A stretch of 64,000 nt of DNA from Chloroflexota bacterium (GCA_005889405.1 VBFY01000014.1:1-64000); one strand, 5' to 3'; counted from the first letter of the stretch, positions 17,048 to 25,008 are shown. Made by a program: numbers and translations. The notes: a model not told the origin generated them from the sequence alone.

Positions 17048-17225
17048 GGCCTGCTCCTTTCAGTAGCGGCCAAGATGACGGGCAGGGTGCGTGCCGCACG
17101 CCTGTCGGCCACCCCGACAACCGGTAACAAGTGCGCAACGATTGCGTCAGACAGGGGCCATTTCGAGGCCGATGGGCTCCGCGCAGACAAAACGCGACGA
17201 TCAGCGAGGACGCGGTCGCGAGCGG

Positions 17226-18590
17226 TCAGCCCAGCGAACGGCCCGCGAAGGCGTGCAGGAACCTGCCGAACGCGCGGATGTGATCCACGTAGTCGTCGAT
17301 CGCGATGTTCTCGTTGGGCGCGTGGTTCGCGGACGATGCGTTGCCCGACCCGAAGCCGACGACCGGGATTCCCAGCTGATCGCAGACCTGCGCCATCGGT
17401 CCGCTGCCGACCATCAGCGGATAGACCACCGGATCCGTCCCGTACGTGGCGCTGCACGCCGCAACGGCGGCGCGCGCGGGCGCTGAATCCGCGGGCCAAC
17501 GCGACGGACGTTCGCCGTGCATCAGGGCGACCTCGATGTCACCGAAGCCGCGCCGCTCGAGGTGCGCGCGCAGCAGGCGTTCGACGAGCTCCGGCGTGAG
17601 ATCCGGCACGAGACGGAAGTCGAGCTTCGCGCTCGCGACCGCGGGCAGCACCGTCTTTGAGCCGGGGCCGGAGTACCCCGACGTCAGACCGCAGATCGTG
17701 CAGGTCGGCTCGAAGAAGTGCTTGAGCTTGAGCGGCGTGCCGGTGAGGCCGCGGATGAAGCGCGGCACGTCATGAATGCGCTTCGTCGCCTCCTCGTCGT
17801 ACGGCAGCGCCTCGAGCCTGCGGGTCTCATCCGGCGTCGGCTTGCGCACCGCATCCATGAGGCCGTCGAGGACGATCTCGTCTCGGTCGTTCTTCAGCGT
17901 CGCGAGCGCCCACACCAGGCGCCATGCGGCGTTCGGAATGATCGTCGCCTGCGATGAGTGCGCGTCCTGCTTCGCGCCGCGCACGCGCAGCTCGAAGTAC
18001 GCGATGCCCTTGAGACCCAGCGAGACCGTCGGCCGGCCCGCCGCGTCCTTGTACCCTGCTTCCCAGATGCACCCGTCCGCCCGGAGTCGATCCGCGTTCC
18101 GTTCGACGAACTCGGCCAGATGCTCGGAGCCGATCTCCTCCTCGCCCTCGTAGAGGACGCGCACGCGGAGCGGCAGCTCGCCGAACGTCGCGCGGTAGGC
18201 CTCGATCGCCTGAAGGCGCGCCATGAGGTTGCCTTTGTTGTCGGATACGCCGCGTGCGAACAGATGACCATCGCGTTCGGTCGGCTCGAACGGCGGCGTC
18301 TTCCACTCGTCGAGGGGATCGGGAGGCTGTACGTCGTAGTGGTCGTAGACGAGGAGCGTCCTTTCACCGCGGCCCGTCTCGCCGACGATCGTGGGCGGTC
18401 CGCCATCGACGCGCAGGCTCTCCGCCGCAACGCCCGCGCGCCGCGTGCGCTCGAGCACCGCGCGCGCGGTCTCGTCGATCGCGCTTTTCTGCGCCGAGAC
18501 GGTGGGAAGGCGCACCAGACTCTTCAGCTCTTCGATGTACTCGCGCTCGTGGGCGCGCACATAGGCATCGAACGCGTCGAAGGAGGTCAC
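17226..18590 (-). CDS. M20-family metallopeptidase (dipeptidase-like)
   Basis: About 454 aa. The two-zinc site is intact: His in VYDHYDVQPP, bridging Asp in GVSDNKGNLMA, the Glu pair in YEGEEEIGS, and His in SSANHAPNEN near the end. A dimerisation lid lies at about residues 190-310. Such enzymes hydrolyse dipeptides or acylated amino acids in the cytoplasm. GTG 18590 lies 6 bp after a TAGCCT box with no Shine-Dalgarno, a leaderless arrangement. Confidence 0.93.
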   Translation of the reverse strand: MTSFDAFDAYVRAHEREYIEELKSLVRLPTVSAQKSAIDETARAVLERTRRAGVAAESLRVDGGPPTIVGETGRGERTLLVYDHYDVQPPDPLDEWKTPPFEPTERDGHLFARGVSDNKGNLMARLQAIEAYRATFGELPLRVRVLYEGEEEIGSEHLAEFVERNADRLRADGCIWEAGYKDAAGRPTVSLGLKGIAYFELRVRGAKQDAHSSQATIIPNAAWRLVWALATLKNDRDEIVLDGLMDAVRKPTPDETRRLEALPYDEEATKRIHDVPRFIRGLTGTPLKLKHFFEPTCTICGLTSGYSGPGSKTVLPAVASAKLDFRLVPDLTPELVERLLRAHLERRGFGDIEVALMHGERPSRWPADSAPARAAVAACSATYGTDPVVYPLMVGSGPMAQVCDQLGIPVVGFGSGNASSANHAPNENIAIDDYVDHIRAFGRFLHAFAGRSLG

Positions 18591-18596
18591 ACCGCT

Positions 18597-18602
18597 AGGC
18601 TA
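18597..18602 (-). promoter_or_regulatory. -10 box TAGCCT of the M20 peptidase gene (N6 before GTG)
   Basis: Example of the recurrent TANNNT-N6-GTG start. The box overlaps the 3' end (stop codon region) of the upstream small membrane-protein gene. Confidence 0.55.
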
Positions 18603-18905
18603 GTCCGACGTGACCGGAGACGCTGTCCGTGTCTTGCTGCGTCCGAGCTCGCAGCGTGGCGAGTACGGCGTGATCTCGATCCACCGCTTCTCGCAGAGAT
18701 AGTGGATGAGGCCGTCGGCGTCCTCGATCGTCTCTTGCCGGTAGACCTTTGCGCGCGGGATCATGAACACGCAGTCGCCGCAGTTGAGCGGCAGCGCCGG
18801 ACGCGGCCGGCTGGCGCTGCGCGCTACGACGAGCGCGAAGCCCAGCGCCGCCAGTGAGACGACAATGACCACCGCGAAGATGGCGAAGATGGCCAGCGGA
18901 CCCAT
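18600..18905 (-). CDS. Membrane-anchored small protein with four cysteines
   Basis: About 101 aa. Residues 4-28 form one membrane helix (AIFAIFAVVIVVSLAALGFALVV). The soluble part contains NCGDC, then YLCEKRW, then SPRCELG, a spacing that could hold one zinc or two disulfides. I do not recognise the family. A GGGGAGGAGG stretch lies upstream of ATG 18905. It is divergent from the small lipoprotein gene at 18955. Confidence 0.65.
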   Translation of the reverse strand: MGPLAIFAIFAVVIVVSLAALGFALVVARSASRPRPALPLNCGDCVFMIPRAKVYRQETIEDADGLIHYLCEKRWIEITPYSPRCELGRSKTRTASPVTSD

Positions 18906-18954
18906 ATCCGTTCGGGCCTCCTCCCCGTATCAACGGTATCAGGAGGTGAGCGCG

Positions 18955-19131
18955 ATGCGAGGAATGCTCTTGTCCATGGCCGCGGCCTTGCTGCTGGCCA
19001 CCAGCGCGTGCGCGGCGGCCGGGTCGGGCGGGAGCGGCACTCCCAAAGCCTCTCCGGCGAACGCCACGACCGCACCGTCGTACATGCCCACACCGACCGG
19101 CGGCATGCCGGCTGACCCGTACGGGTATTAG
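18955..19131 (+). CDS. Small putative lipoprotein
   Basis: 58 aa. The signal peptide MRGMLLSMAAALLLATSAC ends in a plausible lipobox Cys, and the mature part is a short Gly/Pro/Thr-rich tail ending DPYGY. ATG 18955 is preceded at 8 nt by AGGAGGTGA, one of the best ribosome sites in the window. Its TAG stop forms the first half of the -10 box proposed for the next gene. The function is unknown. Confidence 0.65.
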   Translation: MRGMLLSMAAALLLATSACAAAGSGGSGTPKASPANATTAPSYMPTPTGGMPADPYGY

Positions 19132-19134
19132 TCT
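19129..19134 (+). promoter_or_regulatory. -10 box TAGTCT, N6 before ATC start of the LLM gene
   Basis: TAGTCT is identical to the box before GTG 43845. Exactly 6 bp (19135-19140) separate it from ATC 19141. It overlaps the TAG stop of the small lipoprotein gene. Confidence 0.5.
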
Positions 19135-19140
19135 CGCCAT

Positions 19141-20070
19141 ATCAGGTTCGGCATCCATGTCGGCCACCTCGGCGGACCGCTCGACGAGCTGCGCAGGCTG
19201 TGGCGCTTCGCCGACGAGCGCGGTTTCGACTGGTTCTCCGTCTCCGATCACTTCCAGGAGACGCCGCATCAGGGCGGTGCTGGTGACTGCTTCGAATCCA
19301 TCGCGACGCTGACCGCCGCCGCCGCGGAAACAACACGCGTGCGCGTCGGCTGCCTCGTCTTCAGCATCGCGTTTCGCAACCCCGGTCTACTCGCGAAGTC
19401 CGTGACCGCCATCGACCATCTGTCGGACGGTCGCGTCGAGTGCGGGATCGGCGCGGGCTGGAACGAGCCGGAGTACCTGGCTTTCGGTTACGACTTCCCC
19501 GACATCCGGACGCGCGAGGATCAGCTCGAGGAGTACGCCGAGGTGCTGCGGCTTCTGTTCGATGAGCCGTTCGCGGATTTCTCAGGTACGTACTTCAGGC
19601 TGAAGCACGCTCCGAACAACCCGAGGCCCGTGCAGCGACGCCTCCCGCTCTGGATCGGCGGCGCCGGCGAGAAGCGGACGCTCCGGACCGCGGCACGCTT
19701 CGCCGACGGCTGGAACGCGCCGTATCTCGCTCCCGCTCAGTGGAAACGCAAGAACGAGGTGCTCGACCGCTGGTGCGCCGAATTCGGTCGCGACGGCCGT
19801 TCGATCGCGCGCACCATCAACGTCGGCTTCTACATGGGCGCCGACGCGAAGGGCGCGGCGCGGGGCGAAGAACGTTACCAGCACGAATGGGGCGCCGACA
19901 CCCGCGGCTTCACCGGATTTCTGCGTGGAACTCCGTCCCGTGCCGCGGAGGTCGTTGGAGCGTTCCGCGATGCGGGCGTCGAGCGGCTCAACATCGCAGT
20001 GCGCAGCGGCCCGTACGACTGGGACGCCCTTGCCGCGTTCGCCGAGCAGGTCGTCCCGACCGTCGGATGA
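19141..20070 (+). CDS. LLM-class (F420-dependent type) oxidoreductase, probable ATC start
   Basis: The reading frame is open from directly after TAG 19131 and encodes a typical luciferase-like N-terminus (RFGIHVGHLGGPL, then FADERGFDWFSVSDHF). No ATG, GTG or TTG occurs before GTG 19339, which would delete the first beta-strands and the active site region. Later blocks include AIDHLSDGRVECGIGAGWNEPEY in two parts and LPLWIGGAGEKRTLRTAARFADGWN. ATC 19141 is where relatives have Met, giving 309 aa. The family uses F420 or FMN for hydride transfer or monooxygenation; the substrate is unknown. The stop overlaps the next ATG (ATGA). Confidence 0.85.
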   Translation: MRFGIHVGHLGGPLDELRRLWRFADERGFDWFSVSDHFQETPHQGGAGDCFESIATLTAAAAETTRVRVGCLVFSIAFRNPGLLAKSVTAIDHLSDGRVECGIGAGWNEPEYLAFGYDFPDIRTREDQLEEYAEVLRLLFDEPFADFSGTYFRLKHAPNNPRPVQRRLPLWIGGAGEKRTLRTAARFADGWNAPYLAPAQWKRKNEVLDRWCAEFGRDGRSIARTINVGFYMGADAKGAARGEERYQHEWGADTRGFTGFLRGTPSRAAEVVGAFRDAGVERLNIAVRSGPYDWDALAAFAEQVVPTVG

Positions 20071-20612
20071 GCCTCGAGATCATTCGCCTCGACGGCCCGA
20101 CCTTCGACGCCGCGATCCCCGATCTCGCTGTGATTCTCGCCGACGCGGTGGCGGGCGGCGCGTCGGTCGGATTCCTGCTGCCGTTCAGTCCAGAGGACGC
20201 TGCAACGTGGTGGCAGAGCATCGAACGCGACGTCGTACGTGGCGACGTGATCGTCGTCGCGGCGCGTCTCGAGCGGCGCGTCGTCGGCACCGCGCAACTG
20301 CGCCTCGCGCCGCTGCCGAACGCGCGGCATCGCGCGGAGGTCGCGAAAGTGCTGGTGCACCGCTCGGCGCGGCGACGCGGGATCGCGACCGCCCTGATGC
20401 GCGAGATCGAGCGCCTCGCGTTGTCGCAGGGTCGGACCCTGCTCGTGCTCGACACGATCGCCGGCAGCGAGGCTGAGCCGCTGTACGTGAAGCTCGGCTG
20501 GACGCGGGCCGCGGAGATCCCGAGATACGCCGGCCTCCCCGACGGGGAGCTGCGCCCGACGGTGATCTTCTACCGCGACCTGGGCGGGGCGGCGCCGCGC
20601 ACCTCGCGATGA
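20067..20612 (+). CDS. GNAT-family N-acetyltransferase
   Basis: About 181 aa. The acetyl-CoA loop is in VLVHRSARRRGIATALM (the R/Q-x-x-G-x-A motif), with the beta-bulge strand VVGTAQLRLAPL before it and LYVKLGWTRAAEIPRYA near the end. The arrangement resembles streptothricin/phosphinothricin-type acetyltransferases. Its ATG overlaps the monooxygenase stop (ATGA) and its own stop overlaps the next ATG, so three genes are coupled. The acceptor is unknown. Confidence 0.88.
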   Translation: MSLEIIRLDGPTFDAAIPDLAVILADAVAGGASVGFLLPFSPEDAATWWQSIERDVVRGDVIVVAARLERRVVGTAQLRLAPLPNARHRAEVAKVLVHRSARRRGIATALMREIERLALSQGRTLLVLDTIAGSEAEPLYVKLGWTRAAEIPRYAGLPDGELRPTVIFYRDLGGAAPRTSR

Positions 20613-20998
20613 ACGCGCCGCAGCTGGACATCGAGCCGCTCGGGGTCGCAAAACGGGACGGTGACGGCTGGCGCACCACCTGGCGCGTCGCGAACGCGGA
20701 ACCGGAGGCCGTGCGAATCGTCGGTGCTGTCGCGCCCCACTCGCAGTTCCGCGGCGAGATCTCGGTCGATCGCGAGTTGCGCGGCAAAGCCTCCACGCAG
20801 GTTTCCCTCGTCGTGCGCATCGAGGGAAACGCGGGCGGCGAGATCGAAAATGCGTTCGTCATTCTTCTGATCGAGCAGGGCGCGGACCGCTGGCGGGTCC
20901 TCGCCCGGCTGCGCGTGCCGCTCGATCAGGATGCGCGGCCGCGACCGCGCGTCGAGGCCATCACGACGCAGCGCGTCGGCTTCTCGGGCGAGCTTTAG
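20609..20998 (+). CDS. Hypothetical protein, third gene of the monooxygenase operon
   Basis: About 129 aa, soluble and without Cys. An Ig/fnIII-like beta-strand pattern is suggested by WRTTWRVANAEPEAVRI and FRGEISVDRELRG. I do not recognise it. ATG 20609 overlaps the acetyltransferase stop by 4 bp, so it is co-translated with the LLM oxidoreductase and the acetyltransferase. Confidence 0.65.
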   Translation: MNAPQLDIEPLGVAKRDGDGWRTTWRVANAEPEAVRIVGAVAPHSQFRGEISVDRELRGKASTQVSLVVRIEGNAGGEIENAFVILLIEQGADRWRVLARLRVPLDQDARPRPRVEAITTQRVGFSGEL

Positions 20999-21097
20999 AG
21001 TTCGGCGATGGCAATGACGCAGAAGGACCGCTACCTGATGCAGCGAATGAAGGGCTGACGAGGCAACTGAAGCCTCGGCTTCGAGGAGACCACGGGT

Positions 21098-21229
21098 ATG
21101 GTCTCAAACGTGTTGGGCATGGACCAAGCTGAGCTCACGAAGCAGCTCAAGTCCTTCAAGACGAAGTACGTCGGCGATCCCGAATGGATCGAGATCCGTG
21201 CGGGCTTTCCGAAGTCGTGGCCGATCTAG
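21098..21229 (+). CDS. Possible 43-residue protein upstream of the YjbR-like gene
   Basis: ATG 21098 follows GAGGAGAC at 10 nt. The product begins MVSNVLGMDQAELTKQLKSF and ends FPKSWPI. It has a balanced composition and ends 1 bp before GTG 21231. A still shorter frame (21008-21058, 16 aa) and a GC-rich 6-bp hairpin (21059-21077) precede it. This could be a real microprotein or the remnant of a gene; coding potential is only suggestive. Confidence 0.35.
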   Translation: MVSNVLGMDQAELTKQLKSFKTKYVGDPEWIEIRAGFPKSWPI

Positions 21230-21230
21230 C

Positions 21231-21665
21231 GTGACTAAGCAGAGCGCGGCGAAGGGGCGGCTGCTGAAATACGCACTCGCGAAGCCGGACGCGACCCTCG
21301 CGCATCCGTGGGGCGAGAACGTGGCCAAGGTCCGCGGCAAAGTCTTCGTGTTCTTCGGCCTAGACGACGGCAAGAGCGACTACGTCATGGGGGTGAAGCT
21401 CACGAGGGCGCTGCTGTATGCGAAGAGCCTGCCGTATGTCGAGGCGATGGGGTACGGCCTCGGAAGGTCCGGTTGGGTCAGCGTGAAGAGACCCAAGGGT
21501 GCGCTACCCAACAAGATGTTCGAAGAGTGGATCGACGAGAGTTTCGACAACGTCGCGCCGATGCGGAAGACCGCGGTCAGCAGCGCGGCTCCGAAAGCCC
21601 CAGGCCGACGCGCAGCGCGTCGCGCACTCGCACGTCGGACGTCATCACGAAGTAGCGGTCGCTGA
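21231..21665 (+). CDS. MmcQ/YjbR (DUF419) family DNA-binding-fold protein
   Basis: About 144 aa starting at GTG 21231. Family marks are PWGENVAKVRGKVFVFFG, MGVKLTRALLY, and GLGRSGWVSVKRP, the CyaY-like double-wing fold of YjbR/MmcQ. The Arg/Ala-rich tail (after about residue 115) overlaps the convergent lipoprotein gene by 89 bp and may be dispensable. The biological role of the family is unclear. Confidence 0.85.
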   Translation: MTKQSAAKGRLLKYALAKPDATLAHPWGENVAKVRGKVFVFFGLDDGKSDYVMGVKLTRALLYAKSLPYVEAMGYGLGRSGWVSVKRPKGALPNKMFEEWIDESFDNVAPMRKTAVSSAAPKAPGRRAARRALARRTSSRSSGR

Positions 21666-22107
21666 CCGCGAAGTTCATCGACTGCGAGCCTTCGCCGGTC
21701 GAGCCCGGCTGCCCGTTCACGGTGACGGTGAACTTCGTGAAACCCGAGGCTGACCCGGCGGCTGTGCATACACGAACGTCGCCCGGTGGCGCATCGAGGA
21801 AGAGCACGTCGGCACCGACGCGGCTGCCGGCCAGCGTTCCGATGAAAACGCGCGCGCGTCGTGCAACGCCAAGCAGCGTGTCGAACTTCGAACCACCTAC
21901 GAGCTCGACGCGCATCCCGCTCGCGGTCAGCACGTCGAGCACCGCTTGTTCCTCGGGATAACCTGGCAGCGCCGCGGGCTCACGCGAGGGCATAACCGCG
22001 GTCGACGGCGACACACTTGGCGAAGGCGCCCTACCCGTACCGGCCGCGTCGCAGCCGAACAAGATGATCGTGAGCAGGACTGCGCCGATGAACCCTGGTC
22101 TCATCAA
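21577..22107 (-). CDS. Putative lipoprotein
   Basis: About 176 aa. The signal peptide ends in LFGC (lipobox), followed by a Ser/Pro linker and a domain of about 120 aa with VLTASGMRVELVGGSKFDTL. The C-terminal part (MNFAVSDRYFVMTSDVRVRD) is in the 89-bp overlap with the YjbR-like gene. I do not recognise the domain. It is probably exported and membrane-anchored. Confidence 0.7.
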   Translation of the reverse strand: MMRPGFIGAVLLTIILFGCDAAGTGRAPSPSVSPSTAVMPSREPAALPGYPEEQAVLDVLTASGMRVELVGGSKFDTLLGVARRARVFIGTLAGSRVGADVLFLDAPPGDVRVCTAAGSASGFTKFTVTVNGQPGSTGEGSQSMNFAVSDRYFVMTSDVRVRDALRVGLGLSEPRC

Positions 22108-22145
22108 AGACCATTACAGCGTCGGACGGCGCTGGTTCCCTCGGG

Positions 22146-22916
22146 TCAGTCCCTAGGCAGCCGCACCTCGGGGTGGCGTAGCACCAGCGGCGTCTTCCCC
22201 GACCAGTACACGTCGCGTTGGCCGGTCATCGCCTGGACGTGTCCGTCCCACTCGAAATTGAAGGCCTCGCAGCCGAGGCGCACCGCGCGCCGGACTTTGT
22301 CCTGCGTGGCCTCGTCGCGCGCGAGCTTGTGGATCATCGCGATCTGTCGATCGCCGTGGCCCGTGTCCTGCTCCGCGTGGAGCTCGTAGGTCGCGGCGGC
22401 GCGCTTGCTGAATCCGTAGTGACCCACCAGTTCCTTGAACACGCGAGCGGCCGCGCCGTCCGGTCCGCCGTGCATCGCTTCGACGTACGCGAGGAGCGCG
22501 ACGCCTTCGAGCGCTGTGCGGTTCTGGCACCCCGAGCGGATCATCTCGATCGCCGCGAGCGTGCCCGGCGCGGGATCGGCGCGGTCCGCTTGCTCGCGCG
22601 TGATGCCGGCCTCCTCGAGGAACTGCAGCATGATGTCGACGTGCGTCCGCTCGCCGCCGAGCTCCTCCATGAAGTTCTCCATCACCACGTCCATCAGGTC
22701 GTAGTTCCGTTCGCTCGCGACGTTGGTGACGATGTAGCCGAAGAAGATCGGGTTGGTGCGGACACGCAGGTAATGCTGGATCTCGCCGAGGATGATCTGC
22801 TCGCGGGTCCACCGATGATCGACGATGCCTTTAAACCAGGGATGGTCCGGCATCCACAGTCCGCGGGCGACCTGCCACAGCTCCGCGACGAACGCGTCGG
22901 GCGGGGTCACAGCCAC
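22146..22916 (-). CDS. Haem-oxygenase-like di-metal protein (TenA/PqqC/CADD superfamily)
   Basis: About 256 aa, all-helical. Candidate metal ligands are Glu45 and His48 (LGEIQHYL), Glu85 and His92 (EELGGERTH), Glu145 (YVEAMHG), and His180, Asp184 and His187 (ELHAEQDTGHGD). This two-iron pattern is that of the haem-oxygenase-like diiron oxidases such as CADD and UndA, rather than cofactor-free PqqC or thiaminase TenA. The substrate is unknown. GTG 22916 lies 6 bp after TAGAGT. It stands alone between a lipoprotein gene and a tRNA. Confidence 0.82.
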   Translation of the reverse strand: MAVTPPDAFVAELWQVARGLWMPDHPWFKGIVDHRWTREQIILGEIQHYLRVRTNPIFFGYIVTNVASERNYDLMDVVMENFMEELGGERTHVDIMLQFLEEAGITREQADRADPAPGTLAAIEMIRSGCQNRTALEGVALLAYVEAMHGGPDGAAARVFKELVGHYGFSKRAAATYELHAEQDTGHGDRQIAMIHKLARDEATQDKVRRAVRLGCEAFNFEWDGHVQAMTGQRDVYWSGKTPLVLRHPEVRLPRD

Positions 22917-22922
22917 GATCTA

Positions 22923-22928
22923 ACTCTA
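22923..22928 (-). promoter_or_regulatory. -10 box TAGAGT of the di-metal protein gene (N6 before GTG)
   Basis: TANNNT box exactly 6 bp before GTG 22916; there is no Shine-Dalgarno. Confidence 0.55.
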
Positions 22929-22989
22929 GATGCGGCCGTCTGCCTCGGCCGATACACACCGATCTTGCGTGGTCAGCCGGCTCGGACGA

Positions 22990-23109
22990 TCAGCGCTTGT
23001 CGGCGATGCGGCGAAGGTAGCGAACGGCGAACACGCCGAGCACGATGTAGGTGATCGTCGCGATCGCAGCGACCGCCGCGGCCAGGATCGCGATATCTGA
23101 GAACTCCAT
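22990..23109 (-). CDS. 39-residue single-helix membrane protein
   Basis: MEFSDIAILAAAVAAIATIT continues into a hydrophobic helix ending VFAVRYLRRIADKR: one membrane span with a basic C-terminus. A TAGACT box lies 7 bp before ATG 23109. The gene starts 52 bp after the tRNA-Arg gene on the same strand. The function is unknown. Confidence 0.6.
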   Translation of the reverse strand: MEFSDIAILAAAVAAIATITYIVLGVFAVRYLRRIADKR

Positions 23110-23116
23110 GGCCGCA

Positions 23117-23122
23117 AGTCTA
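23117..23122 (-). promoter_or_regulatory. -10 box TAGACT of the 39-aa membrane protein gene
   Basis: TANNNT box 7 bp before ATG 23109; the hexamer is identical to the one at 16684-16689. Confidence 0.45.
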
Positions 23123-23160
23123 CAAACCAGCGGGCAGGCAGACGTGCCCCGCAAGCACAG

Positions 23161-23234
23161 CGGGCCGTGCGGGAATCGGACCCGCGACTTTCCGCTTAGA
23201 AGGCGGATGCTCTGATCCACTGAGCTAACGGCCC
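23161..23234 (-). tRNA. tRNA-Arg (anticodon TCT)
   Basis: On the minus strand the acceptor GGGCCGT pairs with ACGGCCC. The D arm is TAGCTCAGTGGATCAGAGCA. The anticodon stem TCCGC/GCGGA encloses the loop CTTCTAA, giving anticodon TCT. The T arm is GCGGG/CCCGC. CCA is not encoded. Confidence 0.93.
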
Positions 23235-23259
23235 GCGTCAATTATCGCGGGGAGGAGCG

Positions 23260-24657
23260 TTACCGGGCGGTGTGGATCGGTCTCCCCCGCGCGACGAGCG
23301 CGGCCTCGCGGAAGGTCTCGGCGAGGGTCGGGTGGGCGTGGATCGTGGCGATCACGTCGTCGGTGGTCGCCTCGAGCCGCATCGCGAGCGTCGCCTCGGC
23401 GATCAGCTCGCTCGCCTGCGGCCCGACGATGTGCACGCCGACGATCCGCTGGTCCTTCCCCGCCGCGACGATCTTCGTCACGCCTTCGCTCTCACCGAGA
23501 GCGCGCGCGCGACCGGACGCCTTGAATGAGAAGCGCGCGACCTTTACGTCGTCGCCGTACTTCTCCTTCGCCTGCGCCTCGGTGAGCCCAACCTGAGCGA
23601 TCTCGGGATGCGTGTAGACGACGTTCGGCACGGCGTCGTAGTCCATCGCGGCATCTTCGCCGAGGATCGTGTCGACCGCCACCTCGCCCTGCGTCGACGC
23701 GACATGCGCGAGCTTCGGAGCGCGCGGGTCCCCGATGCAGTCGCCGATCGCCCACACGCCCTTGACGCTGGTGCGCATGTGCTCGTCCACCGTGATGCCC
23801 AGCCGGTTGGTCGCGAAGCCCGCCTGCTCGACGCCCGAGTAGTTCGCGACGCGGCCGGCGCCCAGCAGGACCTCGTCGCCTGCGAACGTCTTCGACGACC
23901 CGCCGACATCGGCCGTCACCTTCACGCTGCCGTTGGAGCGCAAGACTTCGGTCACTTTCGCCTCGGTGACCACCGTGATGCCGCGAGACTGCAGCGCCCG
24001 CACGAGGAGGCGCACGAGCTCGGGGTCCGCGTAGGCGATCGGCTGCGCGAGCATCTCGACTACGGTGACCTCGGAGCCGAGCTCAGCGAAGAAGGTGCCG
24101 AGCTCGAGTCCGATCGCGCCGCCGCCGATGACGATGAGCCGCTTCGGCGGGGTCGTCAGCGAGAGCGCGGCGACGTTGTCGAGCGGCTTGGACTCGGCGA
24201 GGCCCTTGATCGGCGGTACGCCCACTTTCGATCCGGTTGCGACGATGACATTCTTCGCATCGATCGCCTGCTCGCCGTTCGCCGTGCGTAGCTTGAGCTG
24301 CGTCGGCGACACGAGCGTGCCGTCGGCCTTGATCAGATCGACCTTGCGCGCCTTGAGGAGCTGCTCGACGCCCGCGACGTTCTGCGCGACGACCGCGTCC
24401 TTGCGCGCCACGGCCTTCGCGAGATCGAAGCGCGCGCCCTGGACGATGATCCCGTGCTCTTCGCCATGCGTCGTGACCCAGTACGCGTGGCTCGAATCGA
24501 GGAGCGCCTTCGACGGGATGCAGCCCACCGTCACGCAGATGCCGCCGACGCGGTCGCGTTCGATGAGCGCGACTCGCGCCCCCTTGATGCCCGCGTGAAG
24601 CGCCGCGACGTAGCCACCGGGACCGCCGCCGAGGATGGCGATGTCGTACGGCGTCAC
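23260..24657 (-). CDS. lpdA: Dihydrolipoyl dehydrogenase (E3)
   Basis: About 465 aa. The FAD loop is ILGGGPGGYVAALHA and the redox disulfide is in GGICVTVGCIPSK. The NAD loop is VIGGGAIGLELGTFF, the second FAD block is GVWAIGDCIGDP, and the interface His-Glu pair is in HAHPTLAETFREAAL. It re-oxidises dihydrolipoamide of the 2-oxoacid dehydrogenase or glycine-cleavage complexes; none of their other subunits is in the window. GTG 24657 overlaps the stop of the small HExxH gene (GTGA), so the two are coupled. Confidence 0.94.
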   Translation of the reverse strand: MTPYDIAILGGGPGGYVAALHAGIKGARVALIERDRVGGICVTVGCIPSKALLDSSHAYWVTTHGEEHGIIVQGARFDLAKAVARKDAVVAQNVAGVEQLLKARKVDLIKADGTLVSPTQLKLRTANGEQAIDAKNVIVATGSKVGVPPIKGLAESKPLDNVAALSLTTPPKRLIVIGGGAIGLELGTFFAELGSEVTVVEMLAQPIAYADPELVRLLVRALQSRGITVVTEAKVTEVLRSNGSVKVTADVGGSSKTFAGDEVLLGAGRVANYSGVEQAGFATNRLGITVDEHMRTSVKGVWAIGDCIGDPRAPKLAHVASTQGEVAVDTILGEDAAMDYDAVPNVVYTHPEIAQVGLTEAQAKEKYGDDVKVARFSFKASGRARALGESEGVTKIVAAGKDQRIVGVHIVGPQASELIAEATLAMRLEATTDDVIATIHAHPTLAETFREAALVARGRPIHTAR

Positions 24658-24905
24658 GTGAAAAGCGTAGCCACTTCAGATGCGTCGCGCTCCAATGGAT
24701 GTGCCGCGTATCCATGTTTCGCGTACAGCCGCAGGTACAGCGGGAGGAAGGCGAGCCCGATGCGCTCGTATTGCCTCACATGTCGGAGCTCGTGTCGCCA
24801 GAGCGCGTCGGTCGGTTCGCGCGCGAAGATCACCACACGACCGAACGTGATCGCGGAATAACCTCGACGCGTGAGCACGAGATGCGCCAGACCTCGGTCG
24901 CTCAC
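24654..24905 (-). CDS. Small HExxH protein (minimal zinc-peptidase-like domain), start uncertain
   Basis: The region from GTG 24905 encodes 83 aa with HELRHVRQYERIG, a classic HExxH zinc helix as in DUF4157-like small metallopeptidases. The frame stays open upstream to about 25056. The upstream translation (GHVLGWLSFARPRFRDG, then CFLYV) looks like genuine family sequence, but it has no ATG, GTG or TTG. Either a rare codon (for example ATC 24969-24971) starts it, or a 1-base frameshift separates it from ATG 25012, which overlaps the selenoprotein stop as ATGA. Its function is unknown. It is coupled to lpdA downstream. Confidence 0.6.
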   Translation of the reverse strand: MSDRGLAHLVLTRRGYSAITFGRVVIFAREPTDALWRHELRHVRQYERIGLAFLPLYLRLYAKHGYAAHPLERDASEVATLFT

Positions 24906-25008
24906 GTAGAGAAAGCAGCCGTCGCGGAACCGCGGACGCGCGAACGACAGCCAGCCGAGAACGTGTCCGATCGGATCGGCGTGATGAGCGACTAGCTCGC
25001 GCGCCGGC

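Noticed and set aside
19080-19140. Read-through of the TAG between the small lipoprotein and the LLM gene as a fusion protein
   Set aside because: The lipoprotein signal would place a cytoplasmic flavin-type enzyme outside the cell, and a -10 box with N6 spacing offers a simpler start at ATC 19141.
21059-21077. 6-bp hairpin CGAGGC...GCCTCG as a terminator
   Set aside because: The stem is short and there is no T tract; in a G+C-rich genome such pairs are common.
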